A program made the position numbers and the translations under genes. The notes beneath the pieces were generated by a model. That model was not told where the DNA came from and did no database searches. It worked only from the letters and a program-made list of their open reading frames with translations. This document shows, piece by piece, positions 9,602-18,707 of a DNA stretch of 59,679 bases. The stretch comes from Vicinamibacteria bacterium (GTDB lineage: Bacteria > Acidobacteriota > Vicinamibacteria > Fen-336), in NCBI GenBank assembly GCA_016934575.1, contig JAFGSN010000108.1:1-59679 (forward strand), in the 5' to 3' direction. Positions within the stretch are counted from its first letter, which is position 1. The number at the start of each line of letters is the position of its first letter.

Positions 9602-9742
9602 ACGCCAAGACGCGAAACCGCGGAGGGATATGATGCGACCGAGAATCAACCGAGTCGCGTCATTGGTAATGAAGCTCATCGAGACACGTCTCATGACGAC
9701 CGCGCCTTGGCGTCTTCGGGTTTTCGCGTTTCCGCCTCATGA
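9602..9742 (+). pseudogene. Decayed remnant of a GxxExxY-type gene with its flanking inverted repeats
   Basis: The left edge ACGCCAAGACGCG (9602-9614) and the right edge CGCGCCTTGGCGT (9701-9713) are inverted copies with one mismatch. Between them, one frame reads TENQPSRVIGNEAHR, which resembles the start of GxxExxY proteins (the TENxLSxxVIGxAIEVHR type). It then runs straight into the right flank and stops at 9742. Genes of that family are commonly bounded by 'acgccaag/cttggcgt' flanks. This looks like an internal deletion that kept both ends. The right flank also supplies the C-terminal tail of the SGNH hydrolase on the other strand. Assignment rests on remembered family features, not on a search. 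Confidence 0.5.
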
Positions 9743-10896
9743 GGCCATGGAGCGACGGGCTCTGGATCAGACAGGAGACCGCAGACGAACGGGAGCGAGG
9801 CCTCGGCCGCCAGACGGTGCGCTTCTTCATTGGGATGAAGGTCCGCGGCATGAACCCACAGCGACGACGTTTGCCGGCCGCGAAAGGTTTCGAGAAGATC
9901 GAGGCAGGGCACGCCGCTTCTTCTAAAAAACCGCCGCAGCTTCATGTGAATCGCCTCGAAAGGATACTCCCGCTCCAAGTCCACGAGAAGCGGCCAGACG
10001 ACCACGCCGAAGCCGCACCGCCGCCGCCGCGCCTCGCGTTGCATGCCGGCCAGCAGTTCTTTTGTCCTCTGCCAGCCTTCCTGGTTTCGATCGGAGTACA
10101 TTCCACGATACCAGTCGACGGTCTCCCGTGAAATACGGCGAGCCGCGACGCGGTCGCGCACGAATTCCCACGCACGCGGAGTCCAGGGATCGCGACGCGC
10201 GCCGACATGACGGACCATGATGTAGTCATTGATCATCGGCCAGCGGCGAACGAACTCCGGGGGCTTGTCGACGTCGTTGAGCACCATCCCGAAGATGACC
10301 AGGTCAGGCTCCCAGCGCAGCGCTTCCTCGAACAGCCGATAGAGCGCGGGGAAATCCCTCCCGCGACGGCCGAAGTTCAACGCCTCGCAGCGCTTGTCGC
10401 AGCGCCGTCTCAAGGACCTTTCGAGAGCGCGCGGGTAACAATCGCGCTCGCGCACGCCCTGTCCTTCCGTGAAAGAATCCCCCACAACGGCGACGCGCAG
10501 CGCGCCTTTCCGCTTGGCCTCGAAGGGACGATCGCGAAAACCTCGCGCGTTGTAACGAAACTCGACGGCGTAAGGTTGCGAACGCGCAACCTGCTCCAAT
10601 CCCGGAAGGCCCTGGGCGGCATAGGCGGCGCGGACTTCCGGCCGCCGGAGATCGACGTCAAACCCCCCTCGGGGATTGCTCGAATAGAGATCCAGGATCA
10701 ACGCGTTTTCACGCCGCGCAAGATCGCCTTTGTCGCTGACGCGTAAACCGACTCGTTCGCCGGATGAGCGATAATTCGCGATGCGCAGTCCAATTTCGAA
10801 CAATAGAAGCGACAACGCGCACGAGCAGGCGGCAAGCGCGTAGCTGGACCATCGACTCGATCGCGACACGGAGGACAAGAATAACATCCGATCCAT
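9691..10896 (-). CDS. SGNH/GDSL-type hydrolase, membrane anchored
   Basis: A 401-residue protein with one N-terminal membrane segment (ALAACSCALSLLLFEIGLRI) and a periplasmic SGNH hydrolase domain. Block I is VVGDSFTEGQG with the nucleophile Ser. The Gly/Asn blocks correspond to FGRRGRD and GMVLNDVD. The catalytic Asp-His pair is DLHPNEEAH. Proteins of this kind remove or transfer acyl groups on surface glycans, but the substrate is unknown. Start 10896 (ATG) is preferred over the track's GTG at 10917, because the latter lies in repeat-like sequence; ATG 10887 is a further option. The last ~15 residues (ETRKPEDAKARSS) come from the GxxExxY remnant flank, so the gene end was probably remodelled by it. 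Confidence 0.8.
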   Translation of the reverse strand: MDRMLFLSSVSRSSRWSSYALAACSCALSLLLFEIGLRIANYRSSGERVGLRVSDKGDLARRENALILDLYSSNPRGGFDVDLRRPEVRAAYAAQGLPGLEQVARSQPYAVEFRYNARGFRDRPFEAKRKGALRVAVVGDSFTEGQGVRERDCYPRALERSLRRRCDKRCEALNFGRRGRDFPALYRLFEEALRWEPDLVIFGMVLNDVDKPPEFVRRWPMINDYIMVRHVGARRDPWTPRAWEFVRDRVAARRISRETVDWYRGMYSDRNQEGWQRTKELLAGMQREARRRRCGFGVVVWPLLVDLEREYPFEAIHMKLRRFFRRSGVPCLDLLETFRGRQTSSLWVHAADLHPNEEAHRLAAEASLPFVCGLLSDPEPVAPWPHEAETRKPEDAKARSS

Positions 10897-10980
10897 CGGC
10901 GCGCCGGGCACCGGCAAGGCCGGCGCTACGCGACGCCGTGCTCGAGCGATGAATGACGCGAAGGCAAGAGACAGAAACGC

Positions 10981-11319
10981 CTACGCTTCGCCGACGGTCG
11001 CGCGGGAAGCGAGGTATGCGAGGACAAGCTCATCCAGGGAAAGATCTTCAATGACGGCCTGATCATGAGAGGCGTCGTACTTGCCCCTCCGGACTTCCTG
11101 GATCATGCCTTTATGCTGATCCTCCATCAGCTTGGTGATCGCTTTTTCGTCGTTCTCGTCCTTGATCAGCTCCCCGTACGGTAAACGTCTTGATCCCAGG
11201 ATCTCGCCGCCGCGATAGACGAGGGTTTCGATTAACGGATTCTCGGGCCCCTTGTCCTCGGTCTGGACGTGATACACGACGCCTCTGACCTGCACATCCG
11301 TGTTGAATCCGGTAATCAT
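10981..11319 (-). CDS. Conserved hypothetical protein (FNTDV type)
   Basis: A 112-residue protein beginning MITGFNTDVQVRGVVYHVQT, with EDKGPENPLIETLVYRGGEI following. I recognise this as a conserved small family found in Acidobacteriota, Myxococcota and relatives with no assigned function. It is acidic, lacks a signal peptide or membrane segment, and is probably cytosolic. It stands alone, with no gene partner on its strand within 60 bp. The 265-bp stretch between its start and the next gene at 11585 shows no further gene. Confidence 0.75.
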   Translation of the reverse strand: MITGFNTDVQVRGVVYHVQTEDKGPENPLIETLVYRGGEILGSRRLPYGELIKDENDEKAITKLMEDQHKGMIQEVRRGKYDASHDQAVIEDLSLDELVLAYLASRATVGEA

Positions 11320-11584
11320 GACGCGCGCCGCGTGAGAAACTCTCTAACCCTGGATTGTAGTGGACGGGACTTCCTTGTTCAAGATCCATGAACGGCCCTC
11401 GGTCAGGGGCCGCGCCTATCGCTGGGATCCAGGTCCGACCGCGCTTTCAACGGCGGAAGCTGCTACGATACGACTCGGCGAACAACGACGCCACACGTTC
11501 CGTCGAGCGCCAGCGCTCGGATTATACGTGTCGTCGGCATTCACATAGAGCCTATGATCCGGCGAAAATGAGGAGGAACGTCTC

Positions 11585-12619
11585 ATGTGGAGGCAAGCAA
11601 CGCTCTGTAGCATCGTCATCCTGATCTGCGGCGGATCGCTCGCGGCCTGCCGGAGCGCTTCCAAAAACAAACCCGACCAGGAGATCGCGGCGGCGTTCGG
11701 CGAAACCCGAATCACCATGAAGCAACTCGAGGAGCGCGTCGGAAACCGACTCGTATCCGTCAAGAACCAGGAGTACGCGATCAAGGAGTCGGTCCTGCGC
11801 GAGATGGCGGCGGAACTTCTCGTCGAGCAGGAAGCCGCGCGGCGCGGGCTGTCGTCCAAGCGATTGATCGAGCAGGAGGTCGACGCCAAGGCCACGCCTC
11901 CGACGGAAATCGAAATCGGCGCCTACTATGAACGCGTGCGTGAACGCGTCAAGGATCGGCCCAAGGACGAGGTGCTCCAGGAAATCGCGCAAGGGCTTGG
12001 CCAGCAGAAGCGCTCGGAGCGCCATGCGGCTTTCACCCGGGAGCTTGCCGTTCGTGAGGGATTGCGTTTGTTCATCGAGCCGCCCCGGGCCGTGATCGGC
12101 TCCGTTTCCGCGCCGACCAGGGGATCCGCCGACGCTCCCGTCACGATCGTCACGTTCTCCAACTTCCAGTGCCCATGGTGCAGCCGCGCGGCGCTGACGC
12201 TGCATGAGATCGAGCGGCATTACGGCGACAAACTGCGCGTTATCTATCGTCATTATCCGTATCGCCCGGAAGCGCAGAAAGCCGCCGAAGCCGCGAGCTG
12301 CGCCGACGAGCAAGGCAAATTCTGGGAGATGCACGACAAGCTTTTCGCGACGCAGACCGATCTCGCCGTGCCCAAGCTCAAGGAGCAGGCCGTAGAGGTC
12401 GGCCTGAACGCCAAATCTTTTGAAGAATGCCTGGACTCGAACCGGCGCGCCAAAGATTGGCAGCGCGACCTCGCCGACGGCGAAAGGCTCGGCATCACGG
12501 GCACGCCGGCCTTCTTCATCAACGGACGGCTACTGTCGGGCGCGCAGCCCTTGGCTCGCTTTCAGGAGGTCGTCGACGACGAGCTGGCGCGGTTGGAAGC
12601 GTCGGCGACCGAACATTGA
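11585..12619 (+). CDS. Lipoprotein thiol-disulfide oxidoreductase (DsbA-like) with a SurA-like N-terminal region
   Basis: A 344-residue predicted lipoprotein with lipobox SLAAC (Cys22). Residues ~35-165 are helical and Lys/Glu-rich (ITMKQLEERVGNRLVSVKNQ, EQEAARRG), like the N-terminal part of SurA/PrsA-type foldases. Residues ~175-340 are a DsbA/thioredoxin-fold domain with the redox motif QCPWC (Cys196/Cys199) and the cis-proline loop GITGTPAFFING. It likely oxidises or isomerises disulfides of exported proteins while tethered to a membrane. GAGGAGG lies 8 nt before the ATG. The downstream glycosyltransferase gene starts within or just after its stop, so they are probably co-transcribed. Confidence 0.88.
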   Translation: MWRQATLCSIVILICGGSLAACRSASKNKPDQEIAAAFGETRITMKQLEERVGNRLVSVKNQEYAIKESVLREMAAELLVEQEAARRGLSSKRLIEQEVDAKATPPTEIEIGAYYERVRERVKDRPKDEVLQEIAQGLGQQKRSERHAAFTRELAVREGLRLFIEPPRAVIGSVSAPTRGSADAPVTIVTFSNFQCPWCSRAALTLHEIERHYGDKLRVIYRHYPYRPEAQKAAEAASCADEQGKFWEMHDKLFATQTDLAVPKLKEQAVEVGLNAKSFEECLDSNRRAKDWQRDLADGERLGITGTPAFFINGRLLSGAQPLARFQEVVDDELARLEASATEH

Positions 12620-12648
12620 GATCATCGGCCAAACGGATCGGAACTATC

Positions 12649-14001
12649 GTGGCCCGCGCCGTGGCATCGAGCCGCGGCGCGACGTTTTTCCGGCTAACGC
12701 TTCTGGGGCTCGCCGCTCGCCTGGCGTTTCTCGTTCTCGAGCCTGCCGCGGATCTCGTCGGCGACGAACGCGCCTGGACGCAATGGGCCGAGTGGATCGC
12801 GTATCCGCGGACCGGCTTCTCGCCGCTCCGTTTTCGTCTGATCTACCGCCCGCCGCTTTACGTCTATTTCATCGCCTTGATCGAATCGTTCCTCGGCTCA
12901 TTGACCGCCGTGAAGATCATCCAGGCGCTCGTCTCTTCGCTGCTCGTGCCGGCCGTCGGCCGCATAGGGTCGCGCGTCTTCGGCGCGCGCGCCGGCGTCG
13001 TCGCCGCCCTGATCGCCGCCCTGTACCCGGAGCTGGTGTGGTTTTCCGTTCACTTCTGGTCCGAGACGGTGTTTCTCATCCTGCTCATGTGGGCGTTCGA
13101 AAGGCTCGTCGCGGCGGACTCGGAACGCGGCGGTCTCGCCGCCCTCACGGCGGGATTGTTGTGGGGGCTGGCGACGCTGACACGCGAGACGACGCTCTAT
13201 TTCACGCCCGTGGCGGCGACGTGGCTCGCCCTGTCAAGGATTCGCAAGCAAGGACGCCGACGGGCGCTCTTGTTCCTGGCCGCCGTTGTGCTCGCCGTCC
13301 TGCCCTGGACCGCGCGCAACTGGCTTCTGTTTCGAACGTTCGTGCCGGTCTCCACCGCCAGCGGCCTCAATCTCTGGCAAGGCAACGTTCCGCTCTCCTG
13401 GCGTGAGGTCCATGCGGAATACGACTCGATCCCGGGGCGCATCCATCGCTTTCAGGTGATGCGCCAGCGGGCGCTTCAAGCGATCATCGATCGACAGCCA
13501 ACCTGGATCCTTGAAAAGCTGAACGAGCAAATGCCGAAGTTCTGGGAGCTGGACGGCTTTCCTCTCGCGTTCATGCGTCGCGGCGCATACGGTCGCGTCA
13601 ATGAGCGCGCCTATCTCCTGGCGGCGATCGTGGTCCTGATCCCGTATCTCGCGCTTCTGGCGATCTTCGCCATGAGCGTCTCCACGCCGCGTTTCGGCCG
13701 GCTGCCGACGCTCTTGCTCCTGTTCCTGGCGTACTACAACCTTGTTCACGTCATCGCGCATGGCATGTCCCGCTATCGCTTGCCGGTGATCCCCGTGCTC
13801 ATCCTGTTCGCGGCCCATGGCTGGATCGCCATGCAGGAGGGCGGGCTCAGACGTTTCGGCGCGCGACGCCTGGCGGGCGGAGCGACCGTCGCCCTCGTCC
13901 TGGCGCTTTCCGTCGCGGCGAGCGTGCCGGAGCAATGGAGCAAATACCGACTTTGGCGACGGGGAATCGCCGAAGCCATCGACATCGATCAATCGCCTTG
14001 A
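12649..14001 (+). CDS. GT39/ArnT-like membrane glycosyltransferase
   Basis: A 450-residue polytopic GT-C glycosyltransferase. The first luminal loop has the acidic signature DLVGDERAWTQWAEWI expected for metal/lipid-phosphate-sugar binding, followed by RPPLYVYFIALIESFLGSL and about ten further membrane segments. Such enzymes move a sugar from a polyprenyl-phosphate donor to proteins or lipids on the periplasmic side. Start choice: GTG 12649 is in frame with weak GGAAC upstream; TTG 12616, overlapping the previous TGA as TTGA, is an equally reasonable start. The track start at 12427 lies inside the DsbA-like gene and reads as shadow sequence. Confidence 0.8.
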   Translation: MARAVASSRGATFFRLTLLGLAARLAFLVLEPAADLVGDERAWTQWAEWIAYPRTGFSPLRFRLIYRPPLYVYFIALIESFLGSLTAVKIIQALVSSLLVPAVGRIGSRVFGARAGVVAALIAALYPELVWFSVHFWSETVFLILLMWAFERLVAADSERGGLAALTAGLLWGLATLTRETTLYFTPVAATWLALSRIRKQGRRRALLFLAAVVLAVLPWTARNWLLFRTFVPVSTASGLNLWQGNVPLSWREVHAEYDSIPGRIHRFQVMRQRALQAIIDRQPTWILEKLNEQMPKFWELDGFPLAFMRRGAYGRVNERAYLLAAIVVLIPYLALLAIFAMSVSTPRFGRLPTLLLLFLAYYNLVHVIAHGMSRYRLPVIPVLILFAAHGWIAMQEGGLRRFGARRLAGGATVALVLALSVAASVPEQWSKYRLWRRGIAEAIDIDQSP

Positions 14002-14117
14002 CGGCGCGGACGACGGGGACACCGGCGCGAACAGCGCAGTTGTCTCGCCCGGATTCTCGGTCGCGATCTCGGGTCTTGACGCGTCGCCGCCACGCGCCTA
14101 GTATCGACGTATAAGTC

Positions 14118-14456
14118 ATGATGACTCGTTCGGAACGGCGGCGGTTTTCACGGGTCCGGCTGGACGGTCGCCTGAGCGGGAAGGTGACGGTCGTCCTGGA
14201 TTTCCGCATCGTCGCCCTTTCAGAAACGGGCGCCACGATTCAATTGCCCTTTCCTCTCAAGGCCGGATTGCCGTGCGACCTCGTCCTGCACTTGGCGCAC
14301 GTATCCTTGGACCTCAAAGGACACGTCACCAACCTGACGCCGCCGCTTGACGCCGACGGACCATATCAGGTGGGCATCCATTTCGACCGACCCCAGTCCA
14401 TTGATCGCGCCCTGCTCGAGTCGTTTCTCGAGCGCGAACGGCGAAAGCGCCGATGA
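14118..14456 (+). CDS. PilZ-domain protein, first of a tandem pair
   Basis: A 112-residue single PilZ domain. The N-terminal arginine motif RRFSR (RxxxR) is intact. The second c-di-GMP motif, normally [DN]xSxxG, reads ALSETG with alanine at the acidic/amide position. Beta strands end in YQVGIHFDRP. Its ligand binding may therefore be weakened. The stop overlaps the start of the next PilZ gene as ATGA, so the two are made together. Confidence 0.8.
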   Translation: MMTRSERRRFSRVRLDGRLSGKVTVVLDFRIVALSETGATIQLPFPLKAGLPCDLVLHLAHVSLDLKGHVTNLTPPLDADGPYQVGIHFDRPQSIDRALLESFLERERRKRR

Positions 14457-14746
14457 AAAACACGGAAGCCATGACCGGAAAAATGAGCGTTCAGACCGTC
14501 ATTCGATGCCTCGACATCAGCGAGGACGGCGCGCTCCTCCTGCTCGATCTTCCGCTCGAGCCGGGCGCGACGCACGACTTCTTGATCAACATCGAGGATG
14601 AGACCGTAAGAATTCGCGCCGTGGCGCGTCATTGTCGTTCAGTCGAGAACGGGTACCAGGCGGGCGTGCAGTTCGTCAAGATCGATTCCGCCGACGAGCG
14701 CCGGCTGCGAGACGCCATTGCCCGACTCAGATCGAGCGCGGATTGA
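14453..14746 (+). CDS. PilZ-like protein, second of a tandem pair
   Basis: A 97-residue PilZ-like domain. It keeps the DISEDGA motif (DxSxxG) and the closing strand YQAGVQFVKID, but its short N-terminus (MKNTEAMTGKMSVQTVIR) has no RxxxR. The pattern is complementary to the preceding gene, which keeps RxxxR but has lost the Asp/Asn. Overlap of four nucleotides implies coupled translation and perhaps a heterodimer. An internal ATG (MTGKMSV) is a possible alternative start. Confidence 0.75.
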   Translation: MKNTEAMTGKMSVQTVIRCLDISEDGALLLLDLPLEPGATHDFLINIEDETVRIRAVARHCRSVENGYQAGVQFVKIDSADERRLRDAIARLRSSAD

Positions 14747-14805
14747 GCGCCCTTTTGTGCACTGAGCCGACTTCGCTGTCGCCGGATGATCGAAGGCGCC
14801 GGCGC

Positions 14806-16764
14806 ATGGCATCGAGCCTGATGTCTCTATGCCTCGCCTGTTCGCTCGCCGGCTGCTCTCGACAGCCCAAGGCGACGGCCCGGCGAAGCGACTTCGCCTC
14901 CAGTGACGCGAAACACGAGACGGCGCGAGTTTTACGCGAAGACGCGGCCGCCGTGCGTCATGAATCGGACGGACAGGGCCGAGCCGTTCTCGTCGAGCCC
15001 AGGACGGCTTCTCATGGCGCGCCCATTTTGACTGTCGGATCCCGGCATCGATTCGTCATCGATTATTATGCCGATCCTCTCGGCGTCGATGTCGGAGGCG
15101 CCATCGCTTTCCTGCCCTCGCCGTTCTGGGGATGGGATCCGCCCCAGACCGGCGTCCCGGCGGCGCCGGGTTATGCCACCGTTGAAACCGATGCGCCGGG
15201 CGTCGTGCTCCAGCCGCGCGTCCGTAACGGACTCCTCATGATCGAGGTCACGGGGCGAGCGTTGCGGTCCAATGAGCGCGTGCGCATCGTTTACGGCGCC
15301 GGCCCGGCCCTCGCGCGCGTCGATCGTTACGCCGAGCATGACGAGCGTCTCTGGCTGTCCGTTGACGGCGACGGCGACGGCGTACGAGCGCTCGTCGACG
15401 ACTCTCCGCGCGTTCACATCCGCGCCGCTCGACCGGCGCGTTTACTGGTGACGTTGCCGACAACGGCACGTCCAGGCGACGCCGTCCATCTCACCGTCGC
15501 CGTCGTGGACGCCGCCGGCAACGCATTCATTCCCGTCAGGGGCGAGGCGCGGCTGACGGGCGTCAAAGGTCTCGGATTGCCGGAGAGAATCGCGCTGAAA
15601 TCGGAGCACGACGGTTGCCGGCGCGTCGCCGGGGTCGCCGAGCGTGAAGGCGTCTATCGCATCGAGTCGCGCTTGCGGCTATCGGAGCGGTCGACGCTTG
15701 CAGGAACGAGCAATCCGCTCGTCGTGCGCAAAGGAATCCCGCCCCTGCGCTGGGCCGATCTTCACGGGCACTCGCAGATTTCTGACGGCACGGGCACTCC
15801 CGAGGACTACTTTCGTTACGCGCGGGACGTGGCCGCCCTCGACATTGCGGCGCTCACCGACCACGACCACTGGGGCATGCGCTTTCTCGACATGCGCCCC
15901 GACCTCTGGCGAGAGATCCGCATGACGGCGCGGCGTTTCGACGCGCCTGGCCGCTTCATCGCCCTGGCCGGCTACGAATGGACGAGCTGGCTTTACGGAC
16001 ATCGCCATGTGCTGTACTTCGGCGAGGATGGAGACGTCCTGAGCGCGCTCGATGCGAAATCCGAAACTCCCGCGCTTCTCTTCGAGGCGCTCGCGGGACG
16101 CAAGGCTCTGACGGTCGCGCACCACTCGGCCGGCGGACCGATCTCGACGAGCTGGCGTTTCCGTCCCGAGCCGTCGATCGAGCCCGTGACGGAGATCGTC
16201 TCCGTTCACGGCAGCAGCGAAGCCGAAGATTCCCCCGGCCTGATCTACAATCCCGTTTCGGGCAACTTCGTGCGCGACGCCCTTTCGAAAGGTTTCGTGC
16301 TTGGATTCGTGGGGAGCGGCGACAGTCATGACGGCCATCCGGGACGCGCGCGACTCTCGAGCCCATGCGGCGGTCTGGCCGCCATCTTCTCCGACGAGTT
16401 GACGCGCGACGGCGTTCTTTCCGCGCTACGCAAGCGTCTCGCTTATGCGACAAACGGACCCCGCATCTGGCTTCGGATCTGGCTTGACGGGCATCCGATG
16501 GGAACGATCCTCAGTCCGGCGCCTGACGGCGCGCGCGCGCATCGACTGCGAATCGTCGTCGCGGCCGAGACGCCCCTCGCAAGCGTGGAGATCATCCGCG
16601 GCGACGGCGATCGCCGGGAATTCGACGCCGGCGGTCGGCTCGACTGGCATTCGGAACACGCCATTCCGCCGCTCGCCGATCAAGAGCGCCTTTACGTTCG
16701 CGTGCGTCAGCGGGACGGCGGCGCGGCCTGGTCGAGCCCGTTCTTCGCGCGATTCTCCGATTGA
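14806..16764 (+). CDS. PHP-domain lipoprotein (DUF3604-like)
   Basis: A 652-residue exported protein with lipobox SLAGC after a short signal peptide. The N-terminal ~300 residues are beta-rich. The C-terminal half is a PHP-type metal-dependent hydrolase: ADLHGHSQISDGTGTPEDYF, ALTDHDHWG, AHHSAGG and SGDSHDGHPG carry the histidine/aspartate metal ligands. Family members of this type are annotated DUF3604 and their substrates are unknown; phosphoesterase chemistry is likely. Start 14806 is chosen because it gives a proper lipoprotein signal and follows a GAAGG; the track start at 14632 lies inside the PilZ gene. The 3' end overlaps the convergent OPT gene by 58 bp. Confidence 0.82.
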   Translation: MASSLMSLCLACSLAGCSRQPKATARRSDFASSDAKHETARVLREDAAAVRHESDGQGRAVLVEPRTASHGAPILTVGSRHRFVIDYYADPLGVDVGGAIAFLPSPFWGWDPPQTGVPAAPGYATVETDAPGVVLQPRVRNGLLMIEVTGRALRSNERVRIVYGAGPALARVDRYAEHDERLWLSVDGDGDGVRALVDDSPRVHIRAARPARLLVTLPTTARPGDAVHLTVAVVDAAGNAFIPVRGEARLTGVKGLGLPERIALKSEHDGCRRVAGVAEREGVYRIESRLRLSERSTLAGTSNPLVVRKGIPPLRWADLHGHSQISDGTGTPEDYFRYARDVAALDIAALTDHDHWGMRFLDMRPDLWREIRMTARRFDAPGRFIALAGYEWTSWLYGHRHVLYFGEDGDVLSALDAKSETPALLFEALAGRKALTVAHHSAGGPISTSWRFRPEPSIEPVTEIVSVHGSSEAEDSPGLIYNPVSGNFVRDALSKGFVLGFVGSGDSHDGHPGRARLSSPCGGLAAIFSDELTRDGVLSALRKRLAYATNGPRIWLRIWLDGHPMGTILSPAPDGARAHRLRIVVAAETPLASVEIIRGDGDRREFDAGGRLDWHSEHAIPPLADQERLYVRVRQRDGGAAWSSPFFARFSD

Positions 16765-18707
16765 ATCAGGGAACGCCTGGCCACGGCGTACAGGTGCCAC
16801 CCCAAACCGGCGAAAATCGCGGCCGAGACGAGCTGGCCGATCCACTCGGCGGGATACGTGATCGCGAAATAGTGGGGAACCGCGGAAATGATGACGGCGA
16901 TCGCGGCGATGATCACGCCCATCAACCCTTCGCCCGCGATGAGCCCTGATCCCAGCAGCACGCCCTGATCCTTGCCGCTCTCCGCTTTCGGCGCTTCGCG
17001 CGCGAACCGCGCGCCCACGGCGTGCCTGATCCATCCTCCGATGAAAACGGGCGTCATCGTCTGTAGCGGCAGGTACATGCCCACGGCGAACGGAAGCGGC
17101 GGGATCCGGAGCAGCAGCGCCAGTACGGCGAACACGGCTCCGATCCCCACGAGATCCCATCTCAGGTTCCCGTCCAGAACGCCGTCCAGAACCGTCTTCA
17201 TGAGCGTGGCTTGAGGCGCCGGCAGTTCCTCCGTGCCGAAGCCGTAAGCCCGGCCCAGATAAAAAACCGACAGACAGACGAAGAACGCCGTTCCGATCAC
17301 GCCAAGCAGCTCGCTGATCTGCTGCTTGCGCGGTTCGGCGCCGATCAGGAATCCCGTCTTGAGATCCTGGGAGATGTCCCCGGCGATCGACGCGGCGACG
17401 CAGACGACGGTGCCGACGGTCAGAGCCGTGATCTTTCCAGTGAGATCGGTCCAGCCGACGAGGTGAAACACGAGCCCCGTTCCGAGCAACGTCACGATGG
17501 CCATGCCCGACGTCGGATTCGACGAGACGCCGATCATGCCCACGATCCGCGACGAGACGGTGACGAAGCAGAAGGCGAAAAACGCGATCGCCGCGCCGCC
17601 CAGAAGCCGCATCCATGCCGTTGTGCCGCCGCCGATGATGCCGGGAACAACCGCGATCAGAACGACCGCCAACACGACGCCTGAAAGCACGGCCTTGATC
17701 GACAGATCCCGTTCGGTCCTCAGCCGTCCCGCGCTCAGCATCCGAGCGCTCATGCGCATCTCACGCATTCCGATGCGCAGCGAACGGACCATCGTGGGAA
17801 TCGACTTGGCCACGGTGATCAATCCCGCGCACGCCACGGCGCCGGCGCCGATGATGCGAATGTAGCCTTCCCAGATGTCTCCCGGCGAAAGCCGAGCGAT
17901 GGTCGTCACGGCGGGATCCAGCCCTTTCGATCGCAGGTAGACGAGCGTGTTGTCGGCGATCGGCAGATCGCCGAACTTCCAGGAAATGAACGGAATGACG
18001 AGCAGCCATGAAAGCGCGCCCCCGCCCACCATGATGGCCCCGATGCGCCTTCCCAGGATGTATCCCACGCCCAGGAGAGCGGGAGTCGTGGAGACGCCGA
18101 CGACCGCCTTCTTGATCACCGGCAACGCGACCTCGACTTTGGACGGCCAGAGATACAGCAGCGAGGTCAGTCCTTTGTAAAGGGCGCCGACGCCCAGGCC
18201 CTTGAAGACGCTCCTGGCGCTTGCTCCGCCCTCGGAGGCGGCGATGAGCACTTCTGCGCTTGCCGTGCCTTCGGGATAAGGCAGGTTGCCGTGCTCCTTG
18301 ACGATGAGATAACCGCGTAGCGGAATCATGAACAAGACCCCGAGAACGCCGCCGCACAAAGCCAGAAGCGTCATCTGCATCAAGTGCGGCTGAAAGCTCC
18401 ATAGAAAGAGAGCCGGAATCGTGAAGATGATCCCCGAGGCCAGAGACGAGCTGGCCGAGCCGGCAGTCTGGGAGATGTTGCATTCAAGGATGGTGGATCG
18501 TCCCAGCAACGGCGACAGAAGCCGCAAGACCGCCACCGAGACGACGGCCAGAGGAATCGCCGTGCTGATCGTCAAGCCGACCCTCAGGCCCAGGTAGGCG
18601 TTGGCGCTTCCGAAGACGGCGCCGAGAAAAATGCCTAGCAGCACCGTCTTGGCATTGAAGTCGCGCAAGTTCGTTTCAGGTGGAACGAATGGTTTGTGTT
18701 CCTGCAT
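16707..18707 (-). CDS. OPT family oligopeptide transporter
   Basis: A 666-residue inner-membrane protein with many hydrophobic segments. It begins FVPPETNLRDFNAKTVLLGI and GSANAYLGLRVGLTISTAIP, a classic OPT opening, and carries NISQTAGSASSSLASG and KEHGNLPYPEGTASAEVL. Bacterial OPT proteins import small peptides or metal chelates; the substrate is not predictable here. It is monocistronic, and its 3' end overlaps the PHP gene on the other strand by 58 bp, so the two messages are partly complementary. Confidence 0.92.
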   Translation of the reverse strand: MQEHKPFVPPETNLRDFNAKTVLLGIFLGAVFGSANAYLGLRVGLTISTAIPLAVVSVAVLRLLSPLLGRSTILECNISQTAGSASSSLASGIIFTIPALFLWSFQPHLMQMTLLALCGGVLGVLFMIPLRGYLIVKEHGNLPYPEGTASAEVLIAASEGGASARSVFKGLGVGALYKGLTSLLYLWPSKVEVALPVIKKAVVGVSTTPALLGVGYILGRRIGAIMVGGGALSWLLVIPFISWKFGDLPIADNTLVYLRSKGLDPAVTTIARLSPGDIWEGYIRIIGAGAVACAGLITVAKSIPTMVRSLRIGMREMRMSARMLSAGRLRTERDLSIKAVLSGVVLAVVLIAVVPGIIGGGTTAWMRLLGGAAIAFFAFCFVTVSSRIVGMIGVSSNPTSGMAIVTLLGTGLVFHLVGWTDLTGKITALTVGTVVCVAASIAGDISQDLKTGFLIGAEPRKQQISELLGVIGTAFFVCLSVFYLGRAYGFGTEELPAPQATLMKTVLDGVLDGNLRWDLVGIGAVFAVLALLLRIPPLPFAVGMYLPLQTMTPVFIGGWIRHAVGARFAREAPKAESGKDQGVLLGSGLIAGEGLMGVIIAAIAVIISAVPHYFAITYPAEWIGQLVSAAIFAGLGWHLYAVARRSLIQSENRAKNGLDQAAPPSR

